A stretch of 64,000 bases of DNA from assembly GCF_003589595.1 (NCBI RefSeq), contig NW_020653715.1, positions 1,055,747 to 1,119,746 of the forward strand. The letters are read 5' to 3'. Under the pieces are notes generated by a model. The model was not told where the DNA came from. It saw nothing but the letters and a program-made list of their open reading frames with translations, and did not search any database. The stretch comes from Hyposmocoma kahamanoa. Its lineage: Eukaryota; Arthropoda; Insecta; Lepidoptera; Cosmopterigidae. Positions 49,201-58,140 of the stretch are shown in pieces (the stretch's first letter is position 1; each line of letters opens with the position of its first letter). Made by a program: the position numbers and the translations under genes.

Positions 49201-52200
49201 AAGCTTTAATCTTCGGGAGCGGCTATAACTTAATCCGAGAGGAATAATAACTCGGTACAGGTGCCTCGACAGTTTATTGGGAATTTATAACGTCTTATGG
49301 GATCGCGGGGTTTTGTTCAACCAAAGGGGAGAGGGTGTATTACAGTTTGGTGTTATTTGACAATTTTATGATAAGATTATATTAGCTGTAATTTGGTAAC
49401 TTTTACCTTACTACACTGCTGGGTTATGATGTAGGTTTTGTAATCGGTTTAAAGGAACCAATTTAATGGTAAAATTATATTTAGAACTGTCGGATTTTAA
49501 TATGGGGTTAGTAACAATTTTTCGTCATTCGGGACAGGCTTAGGCGTCTAAGTCATACTGCCAGTTAAAGATTAGTAAACCGCCGTTTAGAGGATTTGTA
49601 GTTTTTGAGATAAAACAAAAATAGTGTTGTATTAAAGGATCGACTTCAATGACTCACTCAGTAGGTTATTAAGGTAAATAATATCTTTTTGATAATTTGC
49701 AGGTATTGATTTTAAAAGCCTATGAATGTGATAACAGAAAAATGACAGGGGTATTTTTTTATGAAAATAAGTGACGCAACGAACAAATCGTGCACCTGAT
49801 GGTAAGCGACTCGCCTGTCCATAACAGTTGCAGTGCCAATCAGAGCTTTAAGTCGCAAAGATCTGACGGACACTGCCACTGCCCCCGTCAACCTGAGACA
49901 TAAGTTGAAAAGTCCCATGTGCCTAAAATTTCACCAGCACTCTTACCCTTCAAAACCGGAACTCAGTAGGTAGTGCTCACATTACTGCTTGGCGGCAGAA
50001 CTAGATACGGTGGCAATACTTGAGCTCTACTGCTACTAATGTAATGTAATATAATGTGGAGACGAAATATAAATTTAGCAGATTAATAGACAAAAACTTT
50101 TAACATTAGAGAACTGAACCAAACACATAATTGTACCTGCAACAATCATGGCAACGTTATTTATGGTATAACTCTTTTATAAAAAAAACCGACCTCAAAA
50201 GTTCGATTATCCGCTTTCGCTCATTCTCTAATTTGCCATCCCTAGAAGTGGAACATTTTGTTTAAATTTGAATGGAATCACTACTGAGGTATTCCGTTTC
50301 CAATAAAAAAAGAATAATCGAAATCGATTCATAAATGTCGAAGCAATCACGGAACATACAAAAAAATCAGTCAATTTGAGAACCTTCTCCATTATTTTTA
50401 ATTCCGTAAAAAATATATTATTAGCTGTCAGTTTGCTATCTTTTATTAATAACCCAATCGTAATTAGTTGAAAGTTATCATTAGAAAGTAATCGGCAAAC
50501 AAAGATCATCACTGATAGGTACATTCAACTCAATAAGATTTATTCTTTTCAATATCTGGTAAGAACATTATCCTATTATTACATTTCTAAAAGAAAACAC
50601 CGATCATGGGAAATAACAAGTGTCGTGGCGTGTTTCCCGCAATAATTGAAATGTTTTTTTTTTCCTATAGGCCAGGACGCGTTCGCTCTATGGGTATTCG
50701 ATATAATAATAATCCTGTGATTTCTGAACGAATGCTTCCTTTTCTTTATTTGTTCTTGGCACGGATTATTGCAGTTTTGGTTTATTGAATTTATGGGCTT
50801 CATCACTGTTATTAGGCACGTTACTGTTTGACTAGTGTATCTAAAGATCTCTTGTTAAGGTTTATTTTTTATAAAATACGTAATCTGTTGGTCTTTAGCT
50901 ATTTTGTTTTACAACGTTTTACTAAATTTAAACTTTTCTGGCGTACTGTCAAAATTTACGTCAATTTCCGGCAATTAAAAATCAATATCAAGAAGTACAA
51001 AAATATTTATGCTCCGTTTACAACGTTTGCACAGCCGCGACTTTACGCGAGGCGGCGCGTTTGAACGCGCCCTTTGATGGATGAAACGCGCCCGCGCCGC
51101 GTTATTGGTAAAAATAACACATTAAACAACTTTAGGACATCGCTTTGACGAACTTTGATATAAACAGTTCTTATTTAGTTACTGAGATTGCTCAACACTC
51201 GTTAGTTAACTCGCCTTTACGTGATAATTATTACTAAAGGCAAACAAGTTCATTTCGGACTTTGAAATAGTAGCGCTGGTATTGTCTTTAGACACCGTTG
51301 TTCTAGCCAGGTAGTGATAAATATTTACTAAAGTTTAACTTTCGCCTTATGACAGACATAGACAAAAGAGCTTTATCCTCTGACAGCGTATAACTAATTG
51401 ATCTAAGCAATATTTGACATCACTATCAACCAGGATGTTGACGGATCGCTTCCGGCCTAATTTGAAAAAAGAACGCCGTGAGAATCTTTAAAAATCAAAC
51501 GAAGTTTAAAAAATATCACTTTCTCCTTTTTTCGAATAAAAGTGTGAAAATGAATAAAGTGATTTGAATAAAGGATTGTAAAATTAAATTAAAACTATAA
51601 ATTCGAAAAAGAACAAAACTTTTTTGTCTATAATCGCTATCAGCCAGTTCGAAAACCAAACATCAAAATTATTTGAATTTCCCACTGATGAGACAGGAAA
51701 TAATAAAAAGTAAAAAAATAACGTTCTCAGGGAGCGATTTTTAAACCAATATATTGTTCAAATACGGGGGTGGCTGCTAAATTCCATATCTCAAATCGTT
51801 TAGCATATAGACGTTAGCTTGGGACTGTGACAGTGCCCGACATTTTGAAAAAAAAAAGACTCATGGGACCTCCTCTATGATTTCTGGAAGGAGTGTAAAA
51901 GATTTTCGAGTATGTATGTAACTTCAAATTGTTTACTCGGTTCGAGTGGGTACGTATCTAAATGAAGTAATTTGTTTAGGAGTATTTCCAAACGAAGGCC
52001 TATTTATATTGGTAACGGTACATTTTTATTTTAATGTTTCTAGTGCAATTAATGCAATAGAGTCACTTAACGTCGAAAGTACAAATAATTAAATTATATT
52101 AATTAAAACTCCTTGTATTGGGTAATTAAATAACAAATAAATAAATGAATAAATATTATACAACATTACATACGTTGCTTTAATCAAAGAGTAAGTAGCA

Positions 52201-55200
52201 GTAGAAGTCCTTGTGTAAGAGTTCGTCCAGGGAAGTACTGCCATCTTACCTATTACTGTCGCCAAGCAGTAATGTCAGCATTACAGGTTTTGAAGGGTGC
52301 AGGTGAAACTGCAGGCGCATGGCACTTGTCAACTTATGTCTCAGGGTGACAGGCGCAGTGGTAGTGCGCCTCAGATCTTTGTGACTTAAATCTCTGAGTG
52401 GCACAGCGACTGTTATGTATAGGCGTGTCGTTTACCATCAGTTGCACGGCTTGTTCGTCCCGTCACTTAATATTATAAAAAAAGTAACTAAAGTACTTGT
52501 GTTATGGAAATCGGAAAGAACCACGGTACCACGCACACCCAGATCCGAGACAATATAGAAACCTTTTTTCGATATTGACCCCGCTGGGGATCGCACCTGT
52601 GACCTCAGAGATAGAGCAGCATCATGAAAACCGGTGTGCAAGCCACTAGACAACAGAGGTCGTTAAAAATTGATACATACTTAAAAGCTTTAAAATAAGG
52701 TACAAAGTTAACTTCCATTGAGAAATGTAATTTTTGTCTGATAAACACAGATGACAGTTCTTACGATATTTTTAGTTAATTTTTTTTGAGTCACATAAGT
52801 GCAAGTTACTTGTACTTAACTAGTTGGACTTTTTTAACCGACAAGTCTTTCTAAACTTTTGTTTTGACAGTGTTAAGTGAAGAGTTAATCACTAACCACT
52901 TCCGATGTTGGTAGTTAAGGGGTAAGGGACTTTTTAACGTCCCGGTTAATTGTTAACGGGGTTTTACGACTGTTCACGGGATAGAGTTGTCTGTTTGTGT
53001 TTTTGGAAAGTACAAAAGAGTATAGTTGCTTGTTTTATTATCGATAGAGTTTCAGGGGATTCTATTATGGTGAAAGACGTATGGTCTTAGACTACGGCCT
53101 AACTCTTCTCTCCCTTTGATAATAATAATAGCTGGTCTATACATAGTCCTACTGTTGGGGACAGGTCTCCTAATGCGGATTGGGGATTGCTTTGCAGATG
53201 TGTGCTTTTCTTGCGATGTTTTCCTTAACCTAAAAATGCGATGTTTTCCGAAAAACTCAAAGGTGCAAGCCTGAATTCGCACCCTTGACTCTTTGCTTGA
53301 GAGATAGTAGGTCCTATTATTAGGTTACCACTGCTATTAGCTGTCTCTGTAGTGGGAAGTTTTTGCTAGATTGTTAAGACAAAAACAGTGTTATTTTTTT
53401 TTATTTAAAAGAAGACTAAAAACTTTGTATTTTATTATTATTAATTTGCAATAAATTACTTAAATTATGTACCTAGAAAGTTGAACCACTGCCAGCCTCT
53501 TGTTCGGCGCCAGCTTTGATGAAATTTTCTATGCTTAACTATGTAGATGAGATCTTTACGCCATTGATAAAAATGCAAGATGGTAATGTAACGAACTAAA
53601 CAGAAATGACAGCATTTCAACACTAGAGTAAGACAAATGTTGACTATTCCTTGGCCCCGTACAAGGCTTGTGAGGACAACGAACTCGCTGATAAGGCATA
53701 TCTGCAGGCTTTTGTTTAACACGTGTCTTGACTAGCTGGTGGAGGACTGCACTCTTAAGTCTCGAAGATAGTGTTGAATTTTTATAATAAAGACATTTTT
53801 GAAGAAAAGACCTTTTAAAGTTTTTTCTATGATATGACGACGGGTCGAACAAGTTGTGTGCCTGGTAATCGCATGTCCCACAACAACTTTAGTGCAATTC
53901 AGAGCTCTAAATCGCAATGATCTGAGGTGGACTAACATTACGCCCGTCACCCTAAGAGCGTTCGCACACTACTCACTGATCCGAGAAATGACGGTTCTTA
54001 TTTTCTGGGATTTGAATCGTACTTAGTCCGAGTTTTCTAGATTTGTCGGTGTCGGATTTGAAACGTGTCGAATGCAGTGCGTAAACGGTGTAAGACGTAA
54101 GTTGATAAGTCCCTTACGCCCGTTATTTAACTAGACATATAATCATTTAGGGGATGTCCTTAAAGAGGTCAGGTTAAAATTCAAAAAATTATAAATTCCC
54201 AGATATATTTCAGGGTTGAGTAAACTACACTAACAGGGAAAAGAACTAATGGTCTTTAAACAGTTAAGCTAACAACTATCCTATAAACCAGCATTCTAAT
54301 GAAAAGAAACGCTTCGAAATCAGACAGACAAATGCTACAAAATAGTTCAAAATAGAATATAATAAGTATGGAAAGCGTTTTTTACAACGCCACAACACAA
54401 AATTTACTCAGAAAAAAGACAAAGCTAAAAAAAACAAAAAAAAAACAAAAACATCAAAGAAAACATTCATGTGTGCGGTTGTGTGATGTGAAACAATCCA
54501 CTCAGCTAATGTGACAGCCGAGAAAAGGCTGTGATGCTGATTTTCAGTGGACCCGAAATTAGAACTCCCCTCCTGTTGCGTCGGGGGTTAAAAAGTACCA
54601 AAAATCAAAGTGCAAATGCACAGCAGTGGGATATATAAAGGGTTGACGATGATTATATATAGATAACCAAAGTCGTTGTAAAGTAAATAAATAATTTTCG
54701 TCATTTTTTTTTATGACACCAAATGACGGGACGAACAACTCATGGGTCTAGTGGTAAACGTCACTACGCCCGTTACCCTGACACATAAGTTGACAAGTTC
54801 CATGTGTCAGGGTGACAGGCGCAGTAGCGACTTGTAAGTCTCATCACTTAGTATTATTTAAAAAAACAACAAATATAGAGTCGTAATTTGAATTACTTTG
54901 TCTTGTAAATTATTTTAAAAGGCAAAGGCAATATTTAACGTCTTATAGGCTGTAGGCTATGTACACAGTGTTATAGGCTTTTTCTATTTGTTTCTCAGCA
55001 AACAATTTGTTGTATGAGTAACAGAACACCAACTTTCTCTAATACATAAAACTATTTACCGAGTACATAGAGCCAAGCGCCTCGTTATCAGTCACTGGTA
55101 GGGTCTGCAAACAACCAGTACTTCATCACCAAGTTACATTTGCCGGTGATAAAATAGGAAATATAAACCTTTTCTTCTTAAAACCCTAATGAACTTTTAA

Positions 55201-57809
55201 GCAGATTGTATTTTTTTTCATCTGTATATGAAAATTTGTATTTATAGACAAGATTATGGAGAGAAATTGTTTCGAAACATGTCGTTTGTTTGTTTTGTAA
55301 GTTTGTTTTCATTGCACAGGAGTAAATAAAGGTTTTATTAGTCCATATTAGTAATGTTTTAGCTCGAGTTTGTCTTCTGATTATTAAGCAAGAAGTTTTA
55401 TTGGCGCTAGTGACTGATTTCGCAGATATGTGGAAAAAGAAGCACAAAATTATCTGTTTTCTGAAGTGATAATAAATGTTTTGATGGAACGGTTCCAGAT
55501 TGTATTGGATATATAATTCCGGACACGTAATTCGAGCCACCTTGCATTTTTATTCATATAGGACTTGAATAAACATTTGCTGTCATCGAAGAAAAAGTTT
55601 TCTCAGAATTTACAAATTCAAATTTTTAATAGGGACACATGAAAATGACGTTTATAATAATATACCAGTTTCAAAATAGCATAACAGCTTTTAATCATAG
55701 AAACATTTTAAACTTAGGACATTTAGTACTGAAAATGCAAAGCGGCTCGAATATCATAGAGCTAAACCTACAAACTAGGGAATTCCCAGTGCTGTAAGTA
55801 CCAGAGCAATGGAATTCACTCTGGGGCACTCCCCAGAACACCCAGACCAGAACTAATTTAGAAAAGTTCGTTTCCCAAATTGATCCTACCGGGAATGGAA
55901 CCCGGAACCTACGCATTCAGCGCCGACAGTGAAAACCGTTACGCTACCGAGTATAGGTACTTTGTAATCCTCAATTTTGTTTCGTTACGTAGGTATTGCC
56001 AATTTCACTCTATAAATTACACTTGGATAAAGAAAACCTAACATAAGTATTATGTTTTTTTTAAACTTTGACAAAACGAAAACAAAGAAGTAGGGATCGT
56101 GAACATATTTCTTCAAACAGCAAATTACAGCAAATGAAAACATCGTCAAAATGTATGAGTTTTTATTTTTCGCTATTGTTACCCACATAATAGAAAATTG
56201 AATGTTCTTTAGTAAATTAAAAATAAGATTTTATTAATAGCTTTTGTAATCATAGTGAAAGATAAATGGTGGTTTTACATTAATAATAGACATGAATCGA
56301 CTAATGATTTTAGCATCTCAGTCAGCCTTGACCATGGGACCAGTAAAAACCTCAAACGTTGGTTTGTTTTGGAAAACAAATATACGAAATACAAGATTTT
56401 TTATAAAAAACTATTTAACTTTTTTTTTCGGTAACCTATCACAAAGTCGGACTTTTTTTGTCCGTTTGTTCGAATTTTCATTATACCGAAAACCGAATTA
56501 TAACGAAATGGTTGTTCTTTAAGCATATGTTGAATGTTTATCGTAAGGACACGATTAGGTTCGGTTAGGTCAGGTTATGTTAGGTTTAAAAGAAAAAAAC
56601 ATTTTCCTCTCAAAATTACTTTTGAGTTTATGAAATTAGGACCAAACGTTATTTCTGGAAAATGTCATTTAGGACAGTAGTCCGTTTTTTTTCTTATGCC
56701 AACTTTATCTATACTTCGTATTGGGCAATCGTTTTACCAGTGTAGAGTTTACTGAAATGGTCGAAATTGTTGGGCTATTAAGCTTTTGAACATCACGATG
56801 TTTTACTTCTATTTTTGCGAAATTACTCAACTGGTTTGTTATAATTATTAATATAAAGATTGAACAGAAAGAAAAATTCATTCGATCCGTCAGGACGCTC
56901 TCCAAACGGAGCTACGGACGTTGTTAAAGGGGTATCTGCGACTAACGTCGTGGTGTCCTTGCAGTCTTGACTTTACACTTAATTTACAATGAAAACTGGT
57001 CAATTGAACATATAAACAACACATACCTAAGCTAATTAAAAAAAAAAACTGTGACACTCACGTCTCCGACATCTGGCATTGATTTCTCACAAATACAGTA
57101 TTCTTGGACGAAACATGTTGAAAATTTATAAAAAAGGCACTGTCGCAATAAAATTTTGCAATTTTTTTCGGTGAAAGATATCGAAAACTTTTTAGAAAAC
57201 TCATATCAAACGCTAGAAAACGACCTTAATTGTTTGGCGCGTAAAAAAGGACATGCGTTGGAAGGAAGCCATGTTTTCTAAGTTCTTTATAGTGCAAGTT
57301 TTTGAAATACATGTGTAAAGTTAGAAATTTTACATGTAAGGCGTAAATAGGCACTAAATACTACTAATCAAAATGATCTAAAGCTAGTAAATGTGTTTGA
57401 GAATTATGTTTTAAAGTATTTATAAAATTGTTTTACGTTCAAAATGAACGAAACACGTGACACAGATGAAATCCTAATATTCCCTTCTTTATAAAAAAAA
57501 ATGAGTATTATTTTTGGACAAGCTGCTTTCTCATTGACTTTGCACTATCTTATGGTAGGATTCGTAGAGTTGAATTTAACTGTTACATGAAAACCGAGAA
57601 GTATCCCAGAATGTTGACCATACTCACCTGATCTCTCGTTTAATGTCATCGTAATCGCGCTGCGTGTCAAGTCGTGCCTCGAGCCGCGCGATGTGCTGTT
57701 TCTTCTCATCCAGTCGCTCTTCCAATCGTTGTAACTGCTGTGCATGCGTCTCTTGCAGCGCTGTAAGTGATGCTTGTAGCCGGCGAACGTCTTCTACTAG
57801 TTGGGCGAT
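20662..57809 (-). CDS. ct: Homeobox transcription factor Cut (CUX/CDP), 3' seven coding exons
   Basis: Coding exons on the minus strand, in order, are 57809-57628, 41589-41339, 40845-40333, 23937-23741, 23540-23395, 23260-22356 and 22244-20662 (3777 nt, 1258 residues plus stop). Every junction is GT-AG with matching phase. They encode coiled coil, CUT1, CUT2, CUT3, a Cut-type homeodomain and an acidic/proline-rich C-terminus. Cut is a nuclear DNA-binding regulator of external sensory organ, wing-margin and other cell fates in insects. The N-terminal exons lie beyond the right edge, so the gene is partial here. The introns of 16.4 and 16.0 kb probably hold regulatory DNA. Confidence 0.95.
22356..23260 (-). 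CDS. ct: cut exon: CUT repeat 2
   Basis: The acceptor TGCAG at 23265-23261 joins in phase 2 to read [15 protein letters not shown] second AG at 23241-23240, preceded by a TTTTTC tract, would join in the same phase and drop seven residues. CUT2 lies at about 22650-22390: [34 protein letters not shown] and [19 protein letters not shown]. The donor is CCTC|GTAAGT, phase 1. Confidence 0.93.
23395..23540 (-). CDS. ct: cut exon: linker before CUT2
   Basis: A 146-nt exon after TTTTTTTCAG reads [15 protein letters not shown], then [18 protein letters not shown] and [15 protein letters not shown]. The [10 protein letters not shown](I/L)M block is conserved in CUX proteins. The donor is CTGG|GTAAGC in phase 2. 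Confidence 0.9.
23741..23937 (-). CDS. ct: cut exon after CUT1 linker
   Basis: The acceptor TTTACAG joins the CUT1 exon across a 16.4 kb intron in phase 1. The translation has [29 protein letters not shown] and [15 protein letters not shown], a typical CUX linker between CUT1 and CUT2. The donor is AAG|GTAAAC in phase 0. Confidence 0.88.
28505..28640 (+). mobile_element. Retrotransposon-tail fragment ('GTGAAGGAAAA' family)
   Basis: The blocks CTCTCGCTAACAGTGAAGGAAAA and ATCGAGATGAAATCTACACGTT match a second copy at 41935-42075 in the same order. The motif is widespread in lepidopteran genomes as a retroelement 3' remnant. No open frame. Confidence 0.5.
33167..33360 (+). mobile_element. Repeat 'GACGGGACGAACAA' family, copy
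   Basis: It shares AACGAACAAGTCGTGCG, CTGTCCATAACA, AAGATCTGAGGGGCA and the later GGAACGCAGTAATG with nine other copies in this window (best ones at 49775, 52205, 57880, 61720 and 63545). It resembles the 3' end of a non-LTR retrotransposon or a SINE derived from one. No coding frame. Confidence 0.6.
33870..34040 (+). mobile_element. SINE C, tRNA-derived
   Basis: GGTGGCCTAACGGTTTACA (A-box-like) and GGTTCCAGGTTCGATTCCCGG (B box) are followed by a body with AAATTGGTTTTGGTCTGGGCGT. A reverse copy lies at 55780-55960. The anticodon arm is not tRNA-like and the body continues past the head, so it is a SINE, not a tRNA gene. Confidence 0.7.
35830..36025 (-). mobile_element. SINE D copy
   Basis: Read in reverse it has a head with AGTGGCTTACGTACCGGTTTT and a B-box-like segment near GGTCC. 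Its tail contains TACCGTCGTTATTTCCGATTT, reaching a TTATATTTATTTA end. Copies in the same orientation are at 43765-43930 and 52470-52675. Confidence 0.6.
36118..36357. mobile_element. MITE with ~56-bp terminal inverted repeats and duplicated inner arm
   Basis: The left end (36118-36174, TTGAATAATGATAAC and GTTCATATGAATCACTGGCC) is the inverse of the right end (36302-36357, GCTAGTGATTCATATGAAC and GTTATCATAATTCAA). An extra inverted arm at 36217-36271 and two copies of an AAAGACGATTG...TTCTTTTTTCAAAT segment show an internal tandem duplication. No coding frame. Confidence 0.8.
37030..37243 (-). mobile_element. SINE B copy
   Basis: On the minus strand it begins near CTGCCTCCGTGGTCGCACGG and has a B-box region close to GGTTTGATTCCCGGGTCGGG. 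It shares the body blocks CATTTATTTATTCGTGACTT and GTGTGTGTTCATGG with the copy at 12836-13052. Confidence 0.75.
37565..37792 (-). mobile_element. SINE A copy, tRNA-like part shortened
   Basis: On the minus strand it has GCGACATTTCTAGCCAGGG, ATGGCGCTACGGCTAAGTCG, TCCGCTGGTTCGTTCCGTGG and a tail ending AACAAAGTAGTGGAGTAATT. The T-arm (B box) region is missing compared with 10765-11055. Confidence 0.7.
40153..40179. other. Perfect 10-bp hairpin in a GC-rich intronic block
   Basis: CGAACTCGGC (40153-40162) pairs with GCCGAGTTCG (40170-40179) around a 7-nt loop. It lies about 150 bp downstream, in the cut sense, of the CUT1 exon, next to ATTGATGG and GTTGATGG words. It may be part of a conserved regulatory element. 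Confidence 0.5.
40333..40845 (-). CDS. ct: cut exon: CUT repeat 1
   Basis: The acceptor CGCAG at 40850-40846 continues the frame as [14 protein letters not shown] proline/asparagine-rich linker precedes the first CUT domain, encoded from about 40590 to 40345. The domain runs from [14 protein letters not shown] through [20 protein letters not shown] and [15 protein letters not shown] to the end at SLIPKK. The donor is AAAG|GTACTA, a slightly weak site in phase 1. CUT repeats bind DNA with the homeodomain. The open frame upstream of 40845 is intron. Confidence 0.92.
41339..41589 (-). CDS. ct: cut exon with LPDR tandem repeat
   Basis: The TTGTTGCAG acceptor joins in phase 2 to give [11 protein letters not shown], as in CUX proteins. 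The second half encodes about ten tandem four-residue units, mostly L-P-D-R, from a 12-bp DNA repeat at about 41408-41526. It then continues to an R/D/S-rich segment ending RRDT and the donor CTG|GTAAGT (phase 1). The tandem array is likely a lineage-specific low-complexity spacer before CUT1. Confidence 0.88.
41408..41526. repeat. 12-bp coding minisatellite (LPDR)n in cut
   Basis: About ten copies of a unit close to CGGCAATCGATC, coding L-P-D-R on the minus strand. The three most uniform units create ATCGAT at 41441-41446, 41453-41458 and 41465-41470, spaced exactly 12 bp apart. Confidence 0.85.
41935..42075 (+). mobile_element. Retrotransposon-tail fragment ('GTGAAGGAAAA' family)
   Basis: ACCTCTCGCTAACCATGAAGG, AAAACATCTCGGTGAAATTTG and CAGACCGCATTGGGCTTGCG match the family also seen at 28505-28640. 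Confidence 0.55.
42655..42835 (+). repeat. Dispersed repeat with 'TTTTGCTCGTTCTTCTC' block
   Basis: TCCCTAGAGTTTTTTGCTCG and TTCTTCTCAGCG match CCCTAGAGTTTCTTGCTCG and TTCTTCTCAAGG at 18290-18325 and, more weakly, 58350-58400. The copy ends in repeated TTTTGACTTTGA words. It is probably the 3' end of a retroelement. Confidence 0.5.
43765..43930 (-). mobile_element. SINE D copy, partly decayed
   Basis: CGTTGCTCTCATCCCAAAGTA, TATTATGGAAATCGGAAACA and CTCAGAGATGGCGACACTTT match the copies at 35830 and 52470. The tRNA-like end is truncated. Confidence 0.55.
44346..44480. other. Long hairpin (foldback), ~50-bp arms
   Basis: The left arm (44346-44395) has CCGGATTTACATTTGTCTGA and ends GAACGGTATCGG. 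The right arm (44426-44480) begins TACCGATACCGTTCTGACGC and ends GAAATGTAAATCGG. Few mismatches are present. A half copy of the 'GAAACGTCGG' foldback family (GGAAATGAAACCGTTTTTTC) follows at 44493. Confidence 0.75.
45300..45800. repeat. Diverged repeat interrupted by younger elements
   Basis: The flanks (TAATTCCACGTTTGAAAAGT near 45355 and AAAATCAATCCTTGTCTATG near 45732) match 48065 and 48205, where they belong to one continuous sequence. Between them here lie a foldback element (45405-45570) and a SINE B fragment (45585-45635). Confidence 0.6.
45405..45570. mobile_element. Foldback element, 'GAAACGTCGG' family, nested
   Basis: TTCTTAGGTTTTCGCGATTG, GAAAATGAAACTAG, GGGCCCTTTTACAGGTCCCG and TTTCGTTGGTTTGTTTGAAA match the copy at 17817-18040 in reversed element order. 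Confidence 0.6.
45850..46225 (+). mobile_element. Non-LTR retrotransposon 3' end with poly(A)
   Basis: It contains CATGCCCGTGGGGGTCGTAA, GAGGCGACCGAGGGCG and TCTGCTTAGCATTGTGGTAG, a 3'-region signature I know from lepidopteran non-LTR elements. It ends in a 25-base A run at 46201-46225. The intact poly(A) suggests a relatively young insertion. 5' truncation removed all coding sequence. Confidence 0.65.
46404..46500 (+). mobile_element. Half copy of 'GAAACGTCGG' foldback family
   Basis: GAGTTCTTAGGTTTTCGCGA, TTGTTACACATAGGAAATG and CCGGATTTAAATCGCGTACA match one arm of 17817-18040. The other arm is absent. Confidence 0.55.
47850..48000. promoter_or_regulatory. Promoter- or enhancer-like cluster in cut intron
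   Basis: Within 150 bp are a CRE-like TGACGTAA, a GC box (CCCCGCCCCG), CCAAT at 47900-47904, ATTGG at 47917-47921, CCAAT at 47962-47966 and ATCGAT at 47913-47918. CCAATCG and CGATTGG (47900-47906, 47915-47921) form an inverted pair. CCAAT and ATCGAT are both classic CUT/CUX targets. The surrounding sequence is strongly AT-rich. It could be an alternative cut promoter or an autoregulated enhancer. This is an inference without expression evidence. Confidence 0.45.
48010..48280. repeat. Diverged repeat, uninterrupted copy
   Basis: TAGTTCCACGTTTGAAAATT, ATAGTTAAGGTTTGATTTTT and GAAAATCAATCCTTGCCTAT match the split copy at 45300-45800 in the same order. Confidence 0.6.
49775..50035 (+). mobile_element. 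'GACGGGACGAACAA' family copy
   Basis: GACGCAACGAACAAATCG, GTAAGCGACTCGCCTGTCCA, CCCGTCAACCTGAGACATAA and TTACTGCTTGGCGGCAGAAC mark a nearly full copy. No coding frame. Confidence 0.65.
50181..50412. mobile_element. MITE-like repeat, 'AACCGACCTCAAAA' family, copy 1
   Basis: It starts AAAAAAAACCGACCTCAAAA and shares TTTAAATTTGAATGG, ACTGAGGTATTCCGTTTCCA and ATTTGAGAACCTTCTCC with 62705-62994. The second copy ends in the inverse AAGTCGGTTAAAAA, so the family has terminal inverted repeats. Confidence 0.6.
51054..51071. other. Perfect 8-bp GC palindrome
   Basis: GGCGCGTT and AACGCGCC with a 2-nt loop, in a GC-rich island (51030-51105) with further GCGC words (GAAACGCGCCCGCGCCGCG). No transcript evidence. 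Confidence 0.5.
52205..52465 (-). mobile_element. 'GACGGGACGAACAA' family copy, nested in SINE D
   Basis: In plus orientation it reads GTCCAGGGAAGTACTGCCAT, GCCAAGCAGTAATGT, TATGTCTCAGGGTGACAGGC and ends GTTCGTCCCGTCAC. SINE D-like sequence lies on both sides (ATTACATACGTTGCTTTAAT before, ACTTGTGTTATGGAAATCGG after). Confidence 0.6.
52470..52675 (-). mobile_element. SINE D, best tRNA-like head
   Basis: On the minus strand the head reads AGTGGCTTGCACACCGGTTT (A-box-like), then GGTCACAGGTGCGATCCCCA (B-box-like). The body continues to CCGTGGTTCTTTCCGATTTC. Confidence 0.65.
53140..53340 (-). mobile_element. SINE-like repeat E
   Basis: CCTACTGTTGGGGACAGGTC is a common lepidopteran repeat block. 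At the other end the minus strand has GCAGTGGTAACCTAATAATA and GGGTGCGAATTCAGGC, which look like degraded pol III A and B boxes. Confidence 0.5.
53825..53965 (+). mobile_element. 'GACGGGACGAACAA' family fragment
   Basis: GACGGGTCGAACAAGTTGTG, CAGAGCTCTAAATCGCAATG and CGCCCGTCACCCTAAGAG identify a 5' part of the family. The rest is missing. Confidence 0.5.
54715..54850 (+). mobile_element. 'GACGGGACGAACAA' family, two fragments head to head
   Basis: AAATGACGGGACGAACAACT and GTTACCCTGACACATAAGTTG are followed within about 40 bp by GTGTCAGGGTGACAGGCGCAG, the same block on the opposite strand. Two truncated copies meet in inverted orientation. Confidence 0.5.
55780..55960 (-). mobile_element. 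SINE C, reverse copy
   Basis: The minus strand reads CTCGGTAGCGTAACGGTTTT, GGTTCCGGGTTCCATTCCCG and later GGTCTGGGTGTTCTGGGGAG, matching 33870-34040. Confidence 0.65.
56320..56395 (+). mobile_element. Half copy of 'GAAACGTCGG' foldback family
   Basis: GACCATGGGACCAGTAAAAA, CTCAAACGTTGGTTTGTTTT and GGAAAACAAATATACG match the right half of 17817-18040. A degraded other arm may lie near 56160-56205 (TTCGCTATTGTTACCCACAT). Confidence 0.5.
57628..57809 (-). CDS. ct: cut exon: N-terminal coiled coil
   Basis: Begins after a CCTCACAG acceptor in phase 0 and reads [18 protein letters not shown], later [20 protein letters not shown] and [11 protein letters not shown]. The heptad-like leucine spacing and the Q-(R/K)-DY-(D/E)-x-(I/V)-K block match the coiled coil of CUX proteins. 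The donor is CAG|GTGAGT in phase 2. The first exon visible in this window is interior, not the gene start. Confidence 0.9.
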
Positions 57810-57879
57810 CTGTGAGGCAAGGAGAAATAGAATTTTAGTTTGTAAGTGATTACTTTATAATTTTTTTATGTTACTAAGT

Positions 57880-58140
57880 GACGGGAGGAACAAGTCGTGC
57901 ATCTGGTGGAAAGCGACACGCCTGTCTATAACAGTTGCAGTGGCACTCAAAGTGACTTTCAAATCACAAAGATTTGAGGGGCACTCCCACTGTGCCTGTC
58001 ACCCTGAGACATAAGTTGACAAAGCCCATGTGCCTGTAATTTACTAGCACCCTTACCCTTCAAAACTGGAACGCCGTAATGCTCATGTTACTGCTTGGCG
58101 GCAGACATAGGTAAAGTGACAGTATTTCCCTGAACGCCGT
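57880..58140 (+). mobile_element. 'GACGGGACGAACAA' family, near full copy
   Basis: GTGACGGGAGGAACAAGTCG, GTGGAAAGCGACACGCCTGT, CACCCTGAGACATAAGTTGA and TTACTGCTTGGCGGCAGACA. It lies about 70 bp upstream of the cut coiled-coil exon. Confidence 0.65.

Larger units (their letters stand above)
41590..57627 (-). other. cut intron, 16.0 kb
   Basis: No coding exon is seen between the coiled-coil exon and the LPDR exon. It holds at least five transposable-element families, a poly(A)-ended retrotransposon tail, a promoter-like block at 47850-48000 and a GC palindrome block at 51030-51105. Confidence 0.6.
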
